This document shows, one piece after another, positions 1 through 8,053 of a DNA stretch of 64,000 nucleotides (the first letter of the stretch is position 1; each line of letters starts with the position of its first letter). Origin of the DNA: Allocoleopsis franciscana PCC 7113 (lineage in GTDB: Bacteria > Cyanobacteriota > Cyanobacteriia > Cyanobacteriales > Coleofasciculaceae); the NCBI RefSeq assembly GCF_000317515.1, contig NC_019738.1:5420001-5484000 (forward strand), read 5' to 3'. The notes beneath the pieces were generated by a model. The model searched no databases. It was not told the origin of the DNA and saw nothing but the letters and a program-made list of their open reading frames with translations. Position numbers and translations under genes: made by a program.

Positions 1-68
1 ACGACGAGTCTTTGGATGAGGTGCGTTTTATGAGTTTGTATAATGGTTTACTTGAGACTTTAAAGTAG
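1..68 (+). CDS. 3' end of a truncated gene of unknown function
   Basis: The window opens inside a plus-strand reading frame (codons from base 3). It encodes about 21 residues ending in ...YNGLLETLK and stops at TAG 66-68. Too little is visible to name a family. A convergent ferredoxin gene follows 93 bp later, so this is the end of a transcription unit. It could be a chance frame, but the acidic-amphipathic tail and lack of stops favour a real C-terminus. Confidence 0.4.
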   Translation, partial: DESLDEVRFMSLYNGLLETLK

Positions 69-161
69 AACAGAAAATGTTTTGAGCTGGAGTGTACATA
101 GAGGAGATGAAAAAGCGATCGCATCCAATTTCTCATTCCTCCCCTAACTCCAGCTCAAAAC

Positions 162-401
162 CTACCAATTTGGGTCAACATAGAGATTAATGGTTAACTC
201 TTTACGACCCGGTGGTACGGCTGTAATGCAGGCACAAATCGCTTCGCCATCATTGAGTTCTACCTCACAAGCATGACAAGTTCCCATCAAACAGCCAGTA
301 GGAATAAACACACCAGCGCGTTCAGCCACTTGCAACATTGGCTCTCCCACTTCGGCATCAACTATCACGTTATCGGGTAAAAATTGAATGCTAACAGTCA
401 T
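162..401 (-). CDS. [2Fe-2S] ferredoxin, short plant-type
   Basis: A 79-residue soluble electron carrier. Cysteines at 37, 42 and 45 form the C-x4-C-x2-C part of a plant-type [2Fe-2S] site; C56 or C58 supplies the fourth ligand. At 79 residues it is shorter than photosynthetic PetF (about 98) and lacks its strongly acidic profile, so it is more likely a specialised partner of an oxidoreductase than the main photosynthetic ferredoxin (inference). It lies 107 bp downstream of cobQ on the same strand and may be the last gene of that unit. Confidence 0.85.
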   Translation of the reverse strand: MTVSIQFLPDNVIVDAEVGEPMLQVAERAGVFIPTGCLMGTCHACEVELNDGEAICACITAVPPGRKELTINLYVDPNW

Positions 402-508
402 GGGTTGTTAGTGATTAATTACTAGTTTTTATCAAAAAAAGGATGGAGTATTCAATGATGTCAGGGGTATCGCTCCCCCCAAGATAATCTGAAGCATAAC
501 TTCACCCT

Positions 509-2020
509 TCATCCTTCTTTTTTAGCTTTTTGAGACGGTAAAAACGGGCTTAAATCTAAATTTTCTTCTACCGTATCCGCCAGCAAGTTTAACATCGTTT
601 CTCGTTGTTCGCGGTAATTCGCAACCCCTGTAGGAAGCGAGGGGAGTCCTCGTTGCTGTCGCAGAAAATTTAACCAGGCACGTCGCCAAGGCCCATTATC
701 AAACAGTCCGTGCAGGTAACTGCCCCAAACGGATTGATTAATGTCAACAATGCCTAAACCAGGGTCATCAAATAGAGGTTTACAAGATGACTGTGTATTT
801 CCTTCTTCAGACTCCACTAAGCGCGATCGCCCTTGATGAATTTCGTAACCTGTAACCGGTAAACCCACTTGAGGATAATTGGAGGTTACAATCCGCTGAC
901 GTGCGACTTTATTACCCGCAATCACTGTTTTTAAGGGTAACAAACTTAACCCTTGATAACGTCCTTCTTGCCCTTCAATTCCCTCTGGATCAGCGAGCAT
1001 TTTGCCCAACATTTGGAAACCCCCACAAATTCCTAACACTGTCCCTCCGGCAGCGGCGTACTCTTGGATAGCTGCTGCCATACCCGTTTTTTGTAGGACT
1101 AATAAATCAGCAATGGTAGTTTTAGTACCTGGGAGAATCACGGCATCTGGATGTCCCAAGGGTTGAGATGGCAGGACATATTTTACAGTGACGCTGGGTT
1201 CGGATTCGAGGGGGTCAAAATCCGTAAAATTGGAAATTCGGGGCAGTCGAATCACGGCAATCGTGATTTCGCTATTCGCCTTTTTTTGAAAGTTTCGTTC
1301 TAGCAAATCAAGGGAATCTTCGGCGGGGAATATCTGCTCCATCCAGGGAATCACACCCACGACGGGAATACCCGTGCGTTCTTCCAGCCAAGTGATACCG
1401 GAGTCCAAAAGCGATCGCTGGCCCCTAAACTTATTAATCACCACACCCTTAATTAAAGCGCGTTCTTCGGGTTCCAACAGTTCCAGAGTGCCGACGACAT
1501 GAGCAAAAGCTCCACCTCTATCAATATCCACCACCAGCAAGGTAGGCGCATTTAAATGCATCGCCACTCGCATATTCGTCAAGTCGCGGTGCTTAAGATT
1601 AATCTCCGCAGGGCTACCCGCACCTTCGCATACCACTAAATCAAAGTCATTCGTCAGACGCCGCAGGGATTCTTCAATCGCCTGCCAACCTTGAGTAAAA
1701 TACTGCTCATAGTAATCGGCTGCACTGACTTTGCCGACGGCTTTGCCCATGAGAATGACTTGGGATGTCATGTCCCCTTGGGGCTTGAGTAAGATGGGGT
1801 TCATTTCCACACAAGGCATTACCCCGGCAGCCCAAGCTTGTACCGCCTGTGCATGACCGATTTCTCCACCATTCGGCGTTACATAGGCATTCAGCGCCAT
1901 ATTCTGCCCTTTAAAGGGAGTGACACGCCAGCCGCGCCGCGAGAGAATACGACATAAAGCTGTGGCAACTAAAGATTTTCCTGCGTGGGAGGTTGTACCC
2001 ACGACCATAATGGCTTTCAT
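509..2020 (-). CDS. cobQ: cobyric acid synthase (adenosylcobyrinic acid a,c-diamide amidotransferase)
   Basis: Catalyses the four ATP- and glutamine-dependent amidations that turn adenosylcobyrinic acid a,c-diamide into adenosylcobyric acid in cobamide synthesis; cytosolic. The 503 residues have the family order: an N-terminal dethiobiotin-synthetase-like domain with nucleotide-binding GTTSHAGKS (residues 8-16), then a class I glutamine amidotransferase domain with the nucleophile in GICGG (C332) and the catalytic histidine in YLHG (H437). Length is normal (about 490-510). A conserved hypothetical gene lies 68 bp upstream on the same strand. The other cobamide gene, cobD-like, is 37 kb away. 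I saw no cobalamin riboswitch-like leader. Confidence 0.96.
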   Translation of the reverse strand: MKAIMVVGTTSHAGKSLVATALCRILSRRGWRVTPFKGQNMALNAYVTPNGGEIGHAQAVQAWAAGVMPCVEMNPILLKPQGDMTSQVILMGKAVGKVSAADYYEQYFTQGWQAIEESLRRLTNDFDLVVCEGAGSPAEINLKHRDLTNMRVAMHLNAPTLLVVDIDRGGAFAHVVGTLELLEPEERALIKGVVINKFRGQRSLLDSGITWLEERTGIPVVGVIPWMEQIFPAEDSLDLLERNFQKKANSEITIAVIRLPRISNFTDFDPLESEPSVTVKYVLPSQPLGHPDAVILPGTKTTIADLLVLQKTGMAAAIQEYAAAGGTVLGICGGFQMLGKMLADPEGIEGQEGRYQGLSLLPLKTVIAGNKVARQRIVTSNYPQVGLPVTGYEIHQGRSRLVESEEGNTQSSCKPLFDDPGLGIVDINQSVWGSYLHGLFDNGPWRRAWLNFLRQQRGLPSLPTGVANYREQRETMLNLLADTVEENLDLSPFLPSQKAKKEG

Positions 2021-2088
2021 ACTTTGGGTTAGTAGCTGGTTGTACTAGGCTGTCGCGAAAATGTAGACGCCACCGGTTGCAGGGTTAA

Positions 2089-2499
2089 TTAAAAAGGCAG
2101 TCTGAACCATCGACTCACCGCATTATAAAGCCGATCTAAAAAGGACGGGGGAGGGAGGGTTCCTCCTTGGTTTTCCCATTTTTCAACCAAATGACGCCCT
2201 AAAGGTGTTAAACGAAAACTATCCGTAATGCCCTGTCCATCGACTTCACGGCGTAAAATACCGACTTGAATTAACCACATTAACCCACTGTCGATCGCCA
2301 ATTCCGACAGGGGGCGTTTTGTGTAATCGTGTTCAACACCTTTTTGTCCTGCAATCGCTTGCAAGGAAACACTTTGCGATCGCATCGCTGCCAATAAAGG
2401 TAACTGGAAGGGTAAACACCGAATGGCTCGTTCTGCACGTTTGAGCGTGCTGGCAGAATATTGAATTGATTGAGTATCCAAAGGTTGAAGTGAAGTCAT
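2089..2499 (-). CDS. conserved cyanobacterial protein, Npun_F0494-like, possible winged-helix fold
   Basis: A 136-residue soluble protein without a signal peptide or membrane segment. I recognise it as similar to the Npun_F0494 family of cyanobacterial proteins of unknown function. The central part (about residues 35-108), with LLAAMRSQSVSLQAIA and a C-terminal FRLTPLGRHLVEKW, looks like a winged-helix domain, since the last motif resembles the wing and end of MarR/PadR-like proteins. A DNA-binding role is inference. It is the promoter-proximal neighbour of cobQ (68 bp gap) and diverges from the peroxiredoxin gene across 179 bp. Confidence 0.7.
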   Translation of the reverse strand: MTSLQPLDTQSIQYSASTLKRAERAIRCLPFQLPLLAAMRSQSVSLQAIAGQKGVEHDYTKRPLSELAIDSGLMWLIQVGILRREVDGQGITDSFRLTPLGRHLVEKWENQGGTLPPPSFLDRLYNAVSRWFRLPF

Positions 2500-2678
2500 C
2501 GCAACGGTTGGTAAATGAACACCCTACTGACCGCTGGTTCGGTTTTTCTATCTTAAGCGGTTTCTATCAGATCCCGCCCCATCGTTTCTAACCAGTACGG
2601 TTCATTTCTGGGAAAATTGTAATCTATTGTAATATCTAGAGTTGGAAGTTTACTTTAGACCAACAGGATACAAAAACG

Positions 2679-3113
2679 ATGGCTTTACAAGTTGGTATGG
2701 ATGCTCCGGCCTTTACCGCCAAAGACAGTGATGGCAATACCATTTCTCTGTCCGATTTAGCGGGTAAAACTGTTGTGTTGTATTTTTACCCCAAAGACGA
2801 CACCCCAGGCTGCACTAAACAAGCACAAAGCTTCCGGGACAACTACACCGAATACCAAGGCAAGGATATGGTTGTACTGGGTGTCAGCCGGGATAATGAA
2901 GCCTCCCATAAGCAATTTCAAGAAAAATATGGTCTACCTTTCCAGCTTCTAGCTGATACAGATGGAACCATTACCAAGGCTTACGATGTTGATGGAGGTG
3001 GTTATGCCAAGCGCGTTACCTACATCATCGACAGTAATGGCAAAATTGCTCATGTCGATGAGAAAGTCAATACAGCAAGCCACGCCCAAGATATCTTAGC
3101 GGCAATGGGCTAA
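2679..3113 (+). CDS. bcp: thioredoxin-dependent peroxiredoxin, BCP/PrxQ subfamily
   Basis: Reduces hydrogen peroxide and organic hydroperoxides using thiol reductants; cytosolic or thylakoid-associated. The 144 residues carry the peroxidatic motif YPKDDTPGCT with C45. Many BCP/PrxQ proteins have a resolving cysteine five residues later; here residue 50 is glutamine and there is no second cysteine in the protein, so it must work as a 1-Cys enzyme. It is a single-gene unit: divergent from the Npun_F0494-like gene upstream, with a hairpin terminator about 200 bp downstream facing a convergent gene. Confidence 0.93.
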   Translation: MALQVGMDAPAFTAKDSDGNTISLSDLAGKTVVLYFYPKDDTPGCTKQAQSFRDNYTEYQGKDMVVLGVSRDNEASHKQFQEKYGLPFQLLADTDGTITKAYDVDGGGYAKRVTYIIDSNGKIAHVDEKVNTASHAQDILAAMG

Positions 3114-3310
3114 TTGACCCGAATTTCTAGCAGTTCTCAAGTTACGTCCGTGTACATCCGAATAACCTAACCCCCCACTCCTCACTAAAGCTCCGGTTCC
3201 CTACTAGGGTTGCGGGAGTAAGAATCAAAGCCTCTCTCAAGAGTAGGAGAGAGGTTTGGAGAGAGGTTAGGGTTTACCTGATCCAATCGAGAAAAGCTAT
3301 ACATATGTTG

Positions 3311-3341
3311 AGGGGTACGGTTGAACGTACCCCTACTTTTT
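3311..3341 (+). terminator. rho-independent-type terminator after the peroxiredoxin gene
   Basis: A perfect 9-bp stem (AGGGGTACG at 3311-3319 with CGTACCCCT at 3326-3334) and a 6-nt loop is followed by ACTTTTT. The rest of 3114-3368 holds no gene. It contains a GAGAGAGG-rich imperfect repeat (about 3218-3275) of the kind scattered in cyanobacterial genomes, and short TAGC...TTCTCAA-like ends that resemble the repeat at 53915-54010. Confidence 0.6.
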
Positions 3342-3368
3342 AATCATTCATTTGGACAATCCGATTGA

Positions 3369-3785
3369 TTAATTGCCCTGTGGGTTTTCCGGCTGATTGT
3401 TAGTGGCTGGATTTTCTAAAAGTTGCGGTTCTGGATTGCCAATGAGTGCGCGTTGTTGGCGCTTGAATGCTTCCGCCGCATTATTCAGATTTCGATTTTG
3501 CTCTTGGGAATACTCGCCCATATCGCGCGTACCTCCCAATTGAGACTGATGAATCATTTGAAAGATGTTGAAGTCGCCACCCCCCAAGTTTCCACCAAAT
3601 GAATCTCTCTCATTTTGTCGAGACGAATCTGGGAAACTTTGAATATTGCCTGGTGCGGTTTGAGCCGAAGCCGCTTGAGGGAGAATCATTGAGGCGATGG
3701 CTAAGGTTGAAACGCCTACGCCAAGAGCTAATCGAGCGAAGCGCGTTGAGGCGAATGCTGAAACGAACGGGTTAGTGATCTTCAT
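3369..3785 (-). CDS. secreted protein of unknown function
   Basis: A 138-residue protein with a clear signal peptide: positively charged N-terminus, hydrophobic run LALGVGVSTLAIASMI (about residues 19-34), and probable cleavage after ASA near residue 41. The mature part is Gln/Asn-rich and hydrophilic, with a Gly-rich patch (FGGNLGGGDF) and a Pro/Asn-rich tail. I recognise no domain. It is probably periplasmic or exported. It follows the ABC-2 permease gene on the same strand at 39 bp, so co-transcription with the exporter is possible. Confidence 0.7.
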   Translation of the reverse strand: MKITNPFVSAFASTRFARLALGVGVSTLAIASMILPQAASAQTAPGNIQSFPDSSRQNERDSFGGNLGGGDFNIFQMIHQSQLGGTRDMGEYSQEQNRNLNNAAEAFKRQQRALIGNPEPQLLENPATNNQPENPQGN

Positions 3786-3824
3786 GGCGGTTTAGGGCAA
3801 ATTATGCTAACTCAATCATGACAT

Positions 3825-4748
3825 TTAAGAAATGCGGCGGCGCAGCAAAGGCTGAATTGCCACTAATATTACAGCATCAAAAACTAACAACACGAGCAGC
3901 GCTCCCCCAAAGGAAATGGACGCCCAAGGCGCTTGCATCACAATACTACCAAGTGACCAATCGCTGTGGTTATAGAGATAACGAATCGGTTCGATTGCAT
4001 AACTCAGAGGATTGAGGCTTGCCACAATTTGCAACCATCCCGGCATAAAGGATAGAGGGGCAAGCGCGGTACTGGCAAACAGCAAGGGCAAGTTGGTGAC
4101 AAAAATTACTGCAATTAATTCAATGTGTCCGGGTAGGGCAAATGCTAATCCCAAACTCAACGCTGTTACCCCGACCACTAACAACAGAACAATCAGGGTA
4201 ATTACTGCCAATCCGACTGGACTAGGGAAACCCGCCCCTAAAAAGGCGCAAGTAATAATAATTGCCGCCGCTTGAATCAAACTCAGAGCAATAATATAGA
4301 TCGCATTGGCGGCAACAATGGAGAACCGAGAAGCTAGAGGTGCCACCAGTAAGCGATTTAAGAAACCAAATTCTCGGTCAAACATCACTGGCAATCCAGC
4401 ATTCAGTGCACCGGCGAAGACGGTGAATACCAATACACCCGCACCCAGGAACTTTCCATAAGAAAGACCCTCACCAAATAAGTTTTGCGGCGCGTTTTGA
4501 AACAATGCTCCAAATAGAATGAGCCACATTAAAGGCTGAACAATTCCGGCAATTAAGGTAGAAGGACGCCGCTGTAATTGAATGAATAGACGCTTGGTCA
4601 GCGCTAAAGTTTCTTGGATAAATTCACCCAACCCTGGCTTATCGCTAATTAAAGTTTGATTGGATAGGTCGGGTTGTAAGCTAATCTCGGATTTAGAAGG
4701 AGTAATGGTTCCGCTCATTTTATTTTTTATCTTTCCAAGAGATTTCAA
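3825..4748 (-). CDS. ABC-2 type transporter permease (DrrB-like)
   Basis: Membrane subunit of an exporter; cytoplasmic membrane. The 307-residue protein has a hydrophilic N-terminus of about 60 residues followed by six hydrophobic segments, matching the ABC-2/DrrB family of drug or lipid exporters. A later start at M11 (base 4718) is possible. The ATPase gene lies immediately upstream (67 bp), the usual DrrA-DrrB arrangement. Substrate unknown: DrrAB homologues in cyanobacteria are numerous and mostly uncharacterised. Confidence 0.9.
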   Translation of the reverse strand: MKSLGKIKNKMSGTITPSKSEISLQPDLSNQTLISDKPGLGEFIQETLALTKRLFIQLQRRPSTLIAGIVQPLMWLILFGALFQNAPQNLFGEGLSYGKFLGAGVLVFTVFAGALNAGLPVMFDREFGFLNRLLVAPLASRFSIVAANAIYIIALSLIQAAAIIITCAFLGAGFPSPVGLAVITLIVLLLVVGVTALSLGLAFALPGHIELIAVIFVTNLPLLFASTALAPLSFMPGWLQIVASLNPLSYAIEPIRYLYNHSDWSLGSIVMQAPWASISFGGALLVLLVFDAVILVAIQPLLRRRIS

Positions 4749-4815
4749 TTGTCTTTTGTACAGCAGGCATTTTATCGGCTATTTTGAGCTAAATCGACAG
4801 AATGCCTCGGTTCTA

Positions 4816-5835
4816 CTACCGCATATTTTGTTTTTTCTCCACTTTGGGGTCGCGTGTCCCGGCAGCGGCGAGTTCTGCATCCATTAAGGTTCTACCCGTG
4901 GCAGCCAGGTAAACATCATCTAAACTGGGTCGGGATTGAGCAATGCCAAATGTGGGTAAACCCACGCCCTTCAAGGATTGCTGAATGCTCATTAAAGCAT
5001 CACTTTGAGATTTGACGACCAAGTTGAGGGAGTTACCCTGAGCACTGTTGATAATAATCTCTTGCACAAAGGGTAGAGTTTGCAGCATATCTTTGGCTTT
5101 TTCGGCTTCTTCAATCGGGGAGAACTCGCGAATACGCAGGGTAATGCGATCGCCTCCGACTCGATCTTTCAACTGGGAAGGGGTTCCCTCGGCAATCACA
5201 ATACCGCGATCGATAATGGCGACTCGATCTGCCAAGGCGTCAATTTCATCTAAATAGTGGCTGGTAATGACAACCGTGGTTCCCGCTTCCCGCAGTTTCC
5301 GCAATAAATCCCAAACCACATAGCGGCTTTCAATATCTAACCCGACGGTTGGTTCATCTAACACCAAAACTTCCGGTTGATGCAATAAACCCGCTGCTAA
5401 ATCGAGGCGTCTTTTCAGTCCTCCAGAGTAAGTGCCTGTCTTTTTATCGGCATATTCCTCTAAACCCAACAGCGTTATCACTTCCGCAATCCGCTTTTTA
5501 GACACACTACCGGGGAGGTGATACAGTGCCGCTTGGAGTTGCAAAAGTTCCCGTCCCGTGAGCATTTTATCAAGGGCGACTTCCTGAGCGACATAACCGA
5601 GGCGTCGTCGTGCTGCCCTAGGGTTGTCAATGGCGGAGATGCCAGAAACTTCAATTTTACCCGCGTCGGGTGTACTCAGGGTACACAGGCAGCGAATGGT
5701 GGTGGTTTTCCCTGAACCATTGGGGCCAAGTAACCCAAACAATTCACCGGGTTCTACTTTAAAGGAGATGTCCTTGACGGCTTCGACATCGCCGTAGCGC
5801 TTTTGTAGATTTTGGACTAAAACAACGGCAGCCAT
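4816..5835 (-). CDS. ABC transporter ATP-binding protein (DrrA-like)
   Basis: ATPase subunit of the exporter encoded with the adjacent permease. The 339 residues contain Walker A GPNGSGKTT (37-45), the ABC signature region YSGGLKRR (136-143; a G-L-K variant usual in the DrrA/CcmA group), Walker B VLVLDEP (156-162) and the switch histidine in TSHYLDE. The C-terminal ~100 residues form the DrrA-type accessory domain. It starts the two- or three-gene unit 5835-3369; the 660 bp upstream carry no gene. Confidence 0.95.
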   Translation of the reverse strand: MAAVVLVQNLQKRYGDVEAVKDISFKVEPGELFGLLGPNGSGKTTTIRCLCTLSTPDAGKIEVSGISAIDNPRAARRRLGYVAQEVALDKMLTGRELLQLQAALYHLPGSVSKKRIAEVITLLGLEEYADKKTGTYSGGLKRRLDLAAGLLHQPEVLVLDEPTVGLDIESRYVVWDLLRKLREAGTTVVITSHYLDEIDALADRVAIIDRGIVIAEGTPSQLKDRVGGDRITLRIREFSPIEEAEKAKDMLQTLPFVQEIIINSAQGNSLNLVVKSQSDALMSIQQSLKGVGLPTFGIAQSRPSLDDVYLAATGRTLMDAELAAAGTRDPKVEKKQNMR

Positions 5836-6144
5836 AAGTATTCCTCTGCCTGGATAGGCTACACAAATCTAAACACTCTTTCTTTCTATCTTAAAGGTTT
5901 AGGGGTGGGAGGGCGGTAAGCGCAGCTATGCTGTCGGTGATGCCTTCGACAAGCTTGGCTAACTCAGATCTTCCGCCTCGCCGTGAACGCTTCGCGAACC
6001 GGCTGACAGCTTAAACCCGTTAAAACTGACATCTTGCATCAGTTGCAACAACCGCCAGTGGTTAAAACCACTGTCTCATAGCTCGCATTCGTCTTCATAC
6101 GACTAGATAAAACTTTCAGTCCATTTCAATGGACTTGCTCTATG

Positions 6145-6168
6145 AGCCGTGGAATTAATTCCACGGCT
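6145..6168. repeat. 24-bp perfect palindrome
   Basis: AGCCGTGGAATT is followed directly by its exact reverse complement. There is no T-tract on either side, and the interval around it is gene-free. It is more likely a dispersed palindromic repeat than a terminator. Confidence 0.6.
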
Positions 6169-6259
6169 GATTTTTGGGCTTACTGACAAAGATGCAAGAT
6201 TTCAGCGGATTGGCGGGTAAAGTTGGCACTTGTACAAGAATTGAGATAACGTACTTCTC

Positions 6260-6367
6260 TAGTGGTCTGTCAAGGCAATTTTGACGAACAGTAGAAGTGT
6301 GTATGTACTAAGGCTCGGATTAAATTGAAGCGGCTCTATCCGTCAATTAGTTCTTGACAGACCACTA
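6260..6367. mobile_element. 108-bp MITE-like element, IS630/Tc1-mariner style
   Basis: Perfect 15-bp terminal inverted repeats (TAGTGGTCTGTCAAG at 6260-6274 and its complement at 6353-6367) bound 78 bp of non-coding DNA. A further inner match (TTGACG/CGTCAA) extends the inverted repeat. Each end begins with TA, consistent with the TA target duplication of IS630-type transposases. There is no coding capacity, so movement would need a transposase in trans. Family assignment rests on the TA and terminal sequence only. Confidence 0.7.
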
Positions 6368-6495
6368 GGAACGTGGCGGTTGATGAGTTGTTGGCTCAAA
6401 TGTTTAGTTTTTTGGAAACTGTCGGGTTGCAAGGAGTTGTTTTTCCATATCTACATCACTAAGCCTATCAAGTTCATAATGTTTGTCTTAATAGT

Positions 6496-7044
6496 TCATG
6501 GGGTGGGAGTAGATCTTATCCCCGATAAAGAGTTCGATAAAAAAGAAGCTGCTCTGTTTGCTGTTTCTTCAGACAAATGAATCTGTTTCAAATCAACTAA
6601 ACTTTCCTTGATAAAAGAATCTCTAACAAGTAGGCTTTCTCCACTGTTGAACGGAGTTTCATAAAAAACTTCACGAATTCCTGCTGAAATAACTAGCTTT
6701 AAACAGGAAAGGCAAGGCTCTAACGTGACATAAATACTAGCCCCTTCAGTAGATATGCCATGTTTAGCAGCTTGCGCGATCGCATTGGCTTCAGCATGAA
6801 CAGCACGGGATGGTAGGGTTTTGCTAGCGTCACAACTGCTTAAGCCAGGGTAACAGTATCCTTGTTCCGTACAATGAGCTGAGCCAGCAGGTGAACCGTT
6901 GTAACCAGTTGCCAAAATCTGCTTATTTTTAACAATTACTGCACCTACAGGGAAAGCTAGGCAGGTTGAGCGAGTTGCTGCTAGCTTTGCCAACATGAGA
7001 AAGTATTCATTCCATGTTGGTCTTTGAAATGATTCTTCTGTCAT
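6496..7044 (-). CDS. deoxycytidylate (dCMP) deaminase family protein
   Basis: Converts dCMP to dUMP, the substrate of thymidylate synthase; cytosolic zinc enzyme. The 182 residues include the zinc/catalytic motif HAEANAI (H83, E85) and PCLSC (C111, C114). Extra Cys/His residues before the active site (around 58-71) resemble the second zinc site of phage T4- and ComEB-type dCMP deaminases. Its ATG overlaps the TGA of the dUTPase gene by four bases (ATGA), so the two are translationally coupled. Both supply dUMP to ThyX, encoded divergently 1 kb away. Confidence 0.88.
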   Translation of the reverse strand: MTEESFQRPTWNEYFLMLAKLAATRSTCLAFPVGAVIVKNKQILATGYNGSPAGSAHCTEQGYCYPGLSSCDASKTLPSRAVHAEANAIAQAAKHGISTEGASIYVTLEPCLSCLKLVISAGIREVFYETPFNSGESLLVRDSFIKESLVDLKQIHLSEETANRAASFLSNSLSGIRSTPTP

Positions 7045-7664
7045 ATTCCTGTTGAGCCGAATCCTCCCTTTCCTCGGTGAGTTTCATCTAATTCTTCTAC
7101 ATTTTTTATTTCCACCGATAAAATTGTTGTAATAACCATTTGTGCTATTTTCATTCCAACTTCAACACGAAAAGGTAATTTACCGTGATTAATCAAAATT
7201 ACTCCAATTTCTCCTCGATAGCCTTGATCTATTGTCCCAGGAGTATTTAGTATTGTGACTTGATGTTTAAGAGCAAGACCACTACGTGGCCTAATCTGAG
7301 CCTCTGTTTCTGGAGGTAACTGAATACTAATACCAGTAGGGAGCAAGGCACTTTCACCAGGTTGAATAACAGTTTCTGAAGTTGAAAATAAGTCTAAGCC
7401 ACTGTCACCTTGATGAGCATATCGTGGTAGTTGGGCTTTTTCACTGAGAAACTTAACTTTTAATATTTTATTCTCTAGTTTTCCTTCTTGCCTGAGGAGT
7501 TCTTTTAGGAGTTCTATGCTCTCCTGTTGTTGCCTAATGAGTTCCTCTTGTTGCCGCCAGGCATTTGTCAATTGATCTCCTAAAGAAGGCGGTACTACTT
7601 TTTCCTCCGTCATTCTTTGGAGGATTTCTACGATCATGTAACTACACTCTAGTTTAGACAGCAA
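7041..7664 (-). CDS. dut: dUTP diphosphatase with N-terminal coiled-coil extension
   Basis: Hydrolyses dUTP to dUMP and pyrophosphate, keeping uracil out of DNA and feeding dTMP synthesis. The trimeric dUTPase core begins near residue 67 and shows all motifs: DSGLDL (87-92), RPRSGLA (125-131), [10 protein letters not shown] (144-153), and the C-terminal P-loop-like [10 protein letters not shown] (197-206). About 60 N-terminal residues form a Glu/Gln-rich probable coiled coil absent from standard dUTPases (about 150 aa). Starts at M10 or M18 are possible. First gene of the unit with dCMP deaminase (4-bp overlap). Confidence 0.93.
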   Translation of the reverse strand: MLSKLECSYMIVEILQRMTEEKVVPPSLGDQLTNAWRQQEELIRQQQESIELLKELLRQEGKLENKILKVKFLSEKAQLPRYAHQGDSGLDLFSTSETVIQPGESALLPTGISIQLPPETEAQIRPRSGLALKHQVTILNTPGTIDQGYRGEIGVILINHGKLPFRVEVGMKIAQMVITTILSVEIKNVEELDETHRGKGGFGSTGI

Positions 7665-8053
7665 ATTTACACTTTATAATATAAAATACTTGACGATGTC
7701 AAGACCTTGCCTTAAATATTTACTAAGCATGATAAACTAAGCATGATAAAATTAATTACTTTAAAACCTTTCTCCAGGACAGAGATTATGCCATAAAAAA
7801 CTACTTTTTTCAGTACTAAAGAAGTTACCGCCCAGGATTTTATATTTTTACAATATTTCTTTTGGATTGTTCGTTGTTGATTTGAGTCATAGACAAAACT
7901 TGAATGGAATGTTATAAAAACCTAATTTTTTGTAGCTTGGTTGATAAGTAAGTAGGTGCAGATATATGACCTGAAAAGGTAATTTTGTTGTTGGTGAATC
8001 TTAACTTAACATACTCAATTAAATTAGCTTAGCGGAAATGAGTTAGAGGCAAT
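7665..8053. promoter_or_regulatory. AT-rich divergent promoter region between dut and thyX
   Basis: This gene-free 389-bp interval lies between divergent starts and must carry promoters for both dUMP-metabolism units. It is strikingly AT-rich. A 14-bp tandem repeat (ACTAAGCATGATAA twice, 7722-7749) lies in it and could be an operator. AT-rich -10-like hexamers occur near 7672-7686 for the dut side, but I cannot fix a start point. Confidence 0.5.
7722..7749. repeat. tandem 14-bp direct repeat in the dut/thyX intergenic region
   Basis: Two adjacent perfect copies of ACTAAGCATGATAA. The position between divergent promoters makes a protein-binding site plausible, but no regulator is known from the sequence. 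Confidence 0.55.

Larger units (their letters stand above)
5836..6495. other. gene-free interval with palindromic repeats and one MITE-like element
   Basis: I see no convincing gene in these 660 bp. The interval holds low-order repeats with CTTCGCGAA-type palindromes (about 5975-6010), the perfect 24-bp palindrome at 6145-6168 and a 108-bp inverted-repeat element at 6260-6367, both annotated separately. The only open frames are short and without ribosome-binding sites. The interval separates the ABC exporter unit from the dCMP deaminase/dUTPase unit, both on the minus strand. Confidence 0.6.

Noticed and set aside
2021-2088. Cobalamin riboswitch for cobQ
   Set aside because: The gap is only 68 bp with no conserved B12-box-like sequence or multi-stem leader.
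3127-3302. Complete copy of the 53915-type MITE
   Set aside because: Only the outer 10-14 bp are similar, with an internal G-rich repeat; too degenerate to call.
6145-6168. Palindrome as a transcription terminator for the dCMP deaminase unit
   Set aside because: No T-tract on either strand and about 330 bp downstream of the gene, with a MITE in between.
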